NCBI GenBank assembly: GCA_002293705.1
Contig: DBDT01000083.1
Coordinates: 1-19,187, forward strand
Reading direction: 5' to 3'
DNA: 19,187 nucleotides
Source of the DNA: Candidatus Woesebacteria bacterium UBA925
GTDB taxonomy: Bacteria; Patescibacteriota; Microgenomatia; UBA8517
This document shows, piece by piece, positions 15,081 through 19,187 of the stretch. The notes under the pieces were generated by a model. That model ran no database searches and was not told where the DNA came from. It worked only from the letters and a program-made list of their open reading frames with translations. The position numbers and the translations under genes were made by a program. Positions within the stretch are counted from its first letter, which is position 1. The number at the start of each line of letters is the position of its first letter.

Positions 15081-15218
15081 AAACGGAAATACAGATTTGT
15101 TCACAACTGTTGATAACAAATACTTTGTACCTAACCCAAGTTTTTACAAGAATTTACTTTTAAGTTGAGGCTATTATTACAAATAATTACAACAATTTAA
15201 GCACTACTTTTGAAGGAG

Positions 15219-15243
15219 ATTGGCTTAACAAAAACAAGCCAAT
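15219..15243. repeat. Perfect 8-bp hairpin between oriC and dnaN
   Basis: ATTGGCTT and AAGCCAAT form a perfect 8-bp stem around a 9-nt A-rich loop. There is no T-tract on either side, so it is not a standard terminator. It lies about 85 nt upstream of the dnaN promoter. Confidence 0.5.
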
Positions 15244-15306
15244 TAATGAAGTTAGGTAAATATAGGGAATAAAAGATTAGGAGTCAACAAGCTTTTTCAA
15301 TCTGGG

Positions 15307-15335
15307 TTTGTTTTGTCTCTTGAGTACCGTATACT
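15307..15335 (+). promoter_or_regulatory. dnaN promoter
   Basis: TTTGTT/TTGTTT around 15307-15313 is a possible -35, and TATACT at 15330-15335 is the -10, about 16 nt apart. The dnaN ATG follows after 9 nt, giving a leader of only a few bases and no Shine-Dalgarno. Confidence 0.5.
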
Positions 15336-15344
15336 TTTGCCAGA

Positions 15345-16439
15345 ATGGAATTTACAGTCTTAACCACCGATTTCTCAAAAACACTACAGTCAGCCCTCAG
15401 GTTTGTAAGCAGTAGAGCTACTCTACCGATTCTATCCAGTGTAAAGCTTAGAGCAGAGGGTGCGTCCCTGATGGTCATTGCTACTGATCTTGAGATGAGT
15501 ATGGTTGGAAAAATAGGAGCACAGGTGGTTTCGGAGGGTGAGTGTGCGGTTCCGGCCAAGCAGTTGTCTGAGATAGTTGGCAACCTTTCTTCCCGGGAGG
15601 TCTCATTAAAGATTGAGAAGGAGCTATTGGTCATCTACTCAGAAGGCTTTAAGGCAACCCTTGCAACCTCCGGTGTCTCAGAGTTTCCAGAAGTTACCGT
15701 GGTGGCTCCTGAGGGTGGTTTCAATCTTAGTTTCGACTCATTGAGTAAGGCACTTAAAAGAGTCCTCTTTGCGGTGGGGGTAGATGAGGCAAGACCAATC
15801 TTTACAGGAGTTTTGTTTTCGGCTTCAGCTGGTAGGTTTAGGCTGGTTGCCACTGACGGCTTTAGGCTTTCAAAGTTTGAAATGGGGAGCCTGGGGGAGA
15901 CTGTTGAAGATTTTAGTTTTGTTGTCCCAAGAAAGATTCTTGGGGAGATTGGAAGGTTTGCAGCAGACATTGTCAGTTTTAAATATAACCAAGAAGAAAA
16001 AACTATTGTCTTTGGTCTTGGGGAAGTGGTTGTGACAAGTAGAGTGATTGAGGGCAACTACCCAAACTTTGAAAAGATTATCCCAAAAAATCATGAGTGT
16101 TCAATTAATGTTTCACTTGATGACTTTTCAAGGGTTGTCAAAATGGCTCAGGTTTTTGCCAGACAATCATCGGGCAAGCTTACTTTGACGATAGGGGAGT
16201 CAGCAATTAAGGTTGGTGCAGAAAGCACCGGTTTGGGGGAGACCCAGTCGGAAGTGTCGGCCAAAGTGGAGGGTGATCCATTTGAGATGTATCTAAATGG
16301 TAAGTATCTGGAAGATTGTCTGGCAGTTATTACAAGTGAATCGGTGGACTTGAAAGGGATTGACTCCAACTCAGCTTTACAGGTCTATGATCCTTCAGAA
16401 TCCAACTTTCTTCACTTGGTGATGCCACTCAAGGGTTAG
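15345..16439 (+). CDS. dnaN: DNA polymerase III beta subunit (sliding clamp)
   Basis: The ring-shaped processivity clamp of the replicative polymerase, 364 aa, the normal length. Three repeated clamp domains of about 120 residues each can be followed: the first to about residue 118, the second with LVATDGFRLSKFE, the third from about 245. Family marks include SSRATLPILSSVKL, VIEGNYPNFEKIIP and the terminal HLVMPLKG that replaces the usual MP(M/L)R ending and helps form the peptide-binding pocket. It follows oriC in the same direction as dnaA but has its own TATACT box. It converges on the large exported-protein gene, with 22 nt between the two stop codons. No strong terminator separates them, though a T6 run is present. 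Confidence 0.97.
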   Translation: MEFTVLTTDFSKTLQSALRFVSSRATLPILSSVKLRAEGASLMVIATDLEMSMVGKIGAQVVSEGECAVPAKQLSEIVGNLSSREVSLKIEKELLVIYSEGFKATLATSGVSEFPEVTVVAPEGGFNLSFDSLSKALKRVLFAVGVDEARPIFTGVLFSASAGRFRLVATDGFRLSKFEMGSLGETVEDFSFVVPRKILGEIGRFAADIVSFKYNQEEKTIVFGLGEVVVTSRVIEGNYPNFEKIIPKNHECSINVSLDDFSRVVKMAQVFARQSSGKLTLTIGESAIKVGAESTGLGETQSEVSAKVEGDPFEMYLNGKYLEDCLAVITSESVDLKGIDSNSALQVYDPSESNFLHLVMPLKG

Positions 16440-16461
16440 TGCTGTAATTTTTTGTGCAAGC

Positions 16462-19168
16462 TTACAGTGGACACTGCGTGTTTGAGATTCTTTGAGTAAT
16501 GTCTAGTTCTGTTCGAGATACGATTCTGTAATATTCTTCAAGGGCAGCGGGGAACAGGGGTTCTATTGTGAACCTGTTTTCTCTACAAGATTGATTACCT
16601 CCTTCGAATATCAACATGAAGTCAAGCATGGTGGGATACCTGTTCTCATCCATTCTGCAAGCAAGTTTACTGGCACATGTCATGTGTAACGGGCTACCAT
16701 ACGCAGACAATAGATTGAGGAAGCATGTTGATTGTGCTAAATAGTCTCTTCTTGTTATACCAACCGTACATCCAAAGTCTGCTACGTTACCTCTGCCAAC
16801 ACTATCTAGGTATTCATAGTTGCTTGCCCTAGACTCCTCGGCCCAAATAGCCAAGGCAAGTGCGGGATCTACATTTCTTGCAATGGCTCTACCAACCAAG
16901 TCGTTGTAACACTCAACTAGATTTTTAATGGAAACAGCATCGGGGAAAGGTTGTGCACCACTTGCAAGAAATCCTTCGAAAAATGATTTCGGCTCAACTG
17001 TACTAGCCCATCTACCAAGATTTGGTGGTGGGGCATTTTTATCACAGTTGACAGTGTAATCTTCATCAGGCTCTCCACCCGGCTCATCAGCAGTCCCCTC
17101 GTAGACAATGCCCTTTGGTCTTAGTGCTTGTTGGATCCCTGAGAGGAAGTATTCCCTTAAGCTTCCAAGGTATGGGAAGAATATTTGCGCTGAGCTGCCA
17201 GCCCTACCTTGTTCTGGGTCACCCGCAAAGACCGATGAGCCATCATACTGCCCTCCAAGCCCACCCTGAGCTGTGGCGTCATAGCTAGCGGTTGAATAGG
17301 CTGGGATGTGTTCAATCTCTTCAACAGGGGTATTTGGACCAGTTTTAGGGAAGAATCTTTTAAATACGGACATATCCCCGTCAACCAGTCTGTCCCAAAG
17401 CTCATCCGCTTTTGGTGTTTGTACCCATACTGAAAATGGTAAGGAGACCTCTTTGGAGCAAGTTGGGAGGAAGTTGTTGGGAACACTTGGTGCATCAAAC
17501 TCACAAGAGAAGTTAACGTCATAGCTAAGGTTGGCAGTTAGTGCGGTTTCACCAAACCTGTCAAGATTTCCAAAAAGCCTGTCACCAGGATTGGTGATGG
17601 CCCCAACAATTTCACAATTTGGTTCGCTATTAAACTCATATAATTTGTCAGTAGAACCTCCTCCTAGTCCTGAGTTTCCCCCAGGGACAAATGTCTTTTG
17701 AAGAAGTGAGCTTAACTCTGAATTTTCTTGCATGTGGGCAAAGTAAAGTGACTTGGAGGTATTGGGGGAGGTGATTGTAAGATCTGCCCTAGTTACATCG
17801 TCAACTGGTATTCCAAACTTTGGTTCAGTGGTTCTACCAACCAAATCTTCGGTTGAAGAAAATGGAATGTATTTGTGTGATGGTGAGTCGGTGTTGTTTG
17901 CAATTGAGCTTAGATAGTTTCGCTGCTCTTCGTTTGATCGGTAGCAAGATTGAGGACTGTTTGGGTTACCACAAGAAACAATTTGATCATGCCTCTCTGA
18001 CCCAATTCTTGAAGCTTCTGCTCTTCGCTCTTCTTCTTGGATAAATATTGGGAGCAACTTTTTAAGTGGTCCTGAATAGTTAATGATTCTACTTAGAGCA
18101 CTAGGGAGGTTTTTGAAGTCTCGCTCGTTAGGAACGATGTTTTCAGGAGCTTCTTCGGCTCTGTATGTAATACCGTTTAGATACCAGCTGACATAATGGT
18201 TTACCCTTTGCCTGAATGAGACACCACTATTTCTGGATGTACTATTTGGTACATCTTCAGTGTTTCCAACGAATGGAAGTTCTGCATTGGGGAAGGCAAA
18301 GGTTACATTAGTGCTTCCTCCTTGTATTCTGACATCACACCTCAGTCTTCCGCCTGCAAGGGTTTGGCACGACCCGGGAACTGCGTCTGACAAGTTGAAG
18401 GTGTATCTATCTTTGACAACTAGTAGGTTGGAGCACATATATACTCCTTGTGGAGCTCTATTGCATGGACTTGCTGGATATGGCCTGAGTGAGTGGTTTT
18501 CTGGATTTGTGGTTTCAGTACATGGAACTTCATCGTCTGATGGGGGGTCGATAACATCTTCTTGACACTCTGGTGCAACCCATTTTTCTGTTGCAGGCTC
18601 ATTTGGTCCTACAATTACATAGACAGGTTTATTTACTTGTGCATCGAGTTGGTTTATGAATGCTACCAATGAATCGGGATTGGAAAAACCACAGCTGTTT
18701 CCAACACAAAGCCTAACCACTGTTGTTGTGTTGTAGTTGTTCACAGCATCTCTCACGGCCCCTATATCTCCAGGGCCTAGTGCGATTTCGGTTGCCCATG
18801 TTCCACCCAATCCTGCTACTCTGTTTTGAAATGTTCCGCCGGATAATGGTGCAGCTGAGTTTATACCCCCTTTTGGATTGCCCGAAATTATTGATTGTGT
18901 GTTTTCAGGCCCTATGTTGTGGAAAAAGAAGTTGGGGTCTGGGTTTGTCCCTATTGCGTTAAAGTAATTTACAGAAATTACGGTACTGTCAGCTGCTGCT
19001 TGGGCAAAGTCAGTCCTCATGTCGTTAAGTATCGACTGTGGGGTTGAAGGGCCAGTTGTCCTCCAGTCTCCAAACTCAGTAAATATCATTGGTTTTCCAT
19101 TAAACCTGCTTTTCCAACCATTGTTTACATACCATTCGTAGCCAGAGTAGTCATTGCCAACATTGGAG
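16462..19168 (-). CDS. Large cysteine-rich exported protein with glycosidase-like and lytic-transglycosylase-like parts, N-terminus missing
   Basis: About 901 native residues; the start lies beyond the contig end, and the first six residues of the open frame (MCIRDS) come from the adapter. Residue numbers follow the open frame. Residues 28-45 (KPMIFTEFGDWRTTGP) resemble the end of a clan GH-A glycoside hydrolase barrel, with the glutamate of TEFG as candidate nucleophile. Residues ~125-200 (ALGPGDIGAVRDAV to VIVGPNEPATEKW) resemble the first half of such a barrel ending in the NEP acid/base motif. A long beta-rich middle with no recognised domain follows. Near residue 765-860 a lysozyme/SLT-like domain appears (VDPALALAIWAEESRASN, candidate catalytic E779/E780; then ADFGC). 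Twenty-one cysteines suggest an exported, disulfide-bonded protein. A role in cell-wall or surface-sugar cleavage is inferred; catalysis is unproven. Confidence 0.8.
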
Positions 19169-19187
19169 CTGTCTCTTATACACATCT
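19169..19187 (-). other. Nextera/Tn5 mosaic-end adapter (artefact)
   Basis: The last 19 bases are an exact reverse complement of the Tn5 mosaic end. With bases 1-19 they form a false inverted repeat. They add MCIRD plus part of the next codon to the truncated gene. Confidence 0.97.

Larger units (their letters stand above)
14898..15344 (+). other. Replication origin (oriC), dnaA-dnaN intergenic region
   Basis: The 447-bp gap holds no gene. Near-consensus DnaA boxes are TTATCCACC (14933-14941), TTTTCCACA (14954-14962), TTGTCCACA (14966-14974) and, on the - strand, TTATCAACA (15108-15116), each one mismatch from TTATCCACA. Weaker copies lie at 14898-14906, 14925-14933 and 15035-15043. A DnaA-trio element and AT-rich DNA follow at 15045-15080. 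The stretch 15120-15290 is AT-rich and contains a hairpin. Position between dnaA and dnaN is the classic bacterial origin site. Confidence 0.92.

Noticed and set aside
14942..15163. 73-codon open frame in the dnaA-dnaN gap
   Set aside because: It runs through the DnaA boxes and unwinding element, has low-complexity lysine/threonine/leucine content, and lacks start signals.
1717..15243. Shared TTGGCTT/AAGCCAA core in the hairpins at 1717-1750 and 15219-15243 as a repeat family
   Set aside because: Only seven bases are shared and the flanks differ; two short matches in 19 kb are compatible with chance.
1..19187. Terminal inverted repeats suggesting a transposon spanning the window
   Set aside because: The repeats are the Tn5 mosaic end from library preparation, the interior is core chromosomal DNA, and there is no transposase.

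Overview
The window looks like a chromosomal fragment of a Candidate Phyla Radiation (Patescibacteria) bacterium, perhaps of the Microgenomates/Katanobacteria type. The lineage is inferred from gene content and compactness, not from a marker tree. Supporting signs are very tight gene packing, a VanW/PG_binding_4 protein, a DUF4012 protein, a shortened ValRS, a cysteine-rich surface protein, and start codons lying 5-9 nt after a -10 box. TGA is used as a stop (DUF4012, khpB, yidC), so this is the standard bacterial code and not the TGA=Gly code of Gracilibacteria/SR1.

Both ends are sequencing-library sequence. Bases 1-19 and 19169-19187 are inverted copies of the Nextera/Tn5 mosaic end. The two terminal genes are therefore cut, and the first residues of their open frames (MCIRDR / MCIRDS) come from the adapter.

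Layout. Left, + strand: a 5'-truncated VanW-family protein (to 1601), a 198-bp gap with three consecutive hairpins, tsaD, valS, and a small solitary nucleotidyltransferase ending in an intrinsic terminator. Middle, - strand: DUF4012 membrane protein coupled to ribosomal protein bL25, an RNase HI-like protein, khpB/jag coupled to a Wzy/O-antigen-ligase-like membrane protein, and yidC. A + strand gene of unknown function (11585-12331), with motifs faintly like an ADP-ribosyltransferase, then sits inside the otherwise classical origin cluster. The cluster continues on the - strand with yidD, rnpA and rpmH, followed by an unknown 95-aa gene. Right: dnaA (+), a 447-bp replication origin with clustered DnaA boxes and a DnaA-trio unwinding element, dnaN (+), and a convergent, truncated 907-codon exported protein with glycosidase-like and lytic-transglycosylase-like parts.

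How the genes fit together. The core is the ancestral rpmH-rnpA-yidD-yidC-khpB / dnaA-oriC-dnaN neighbourhood: start of replication, ribosome and RNase P supply, and membrane-protein insertion. Around it lie envelope genes (VanW, DUF4012, Wzy-like, the 907-codon protein) and translation-quality genes (TsaD, ValRS, bL25). Most transcription units appear leaderless, with TATACT, TACAAT or TATAAT (often with an upstream TGC) 5-9 nt before the start codon. Only two genes show a clear Shine-Dalgarno sequence. No tRNA, rRNA, CRISPR array or insertion sequence was seen.
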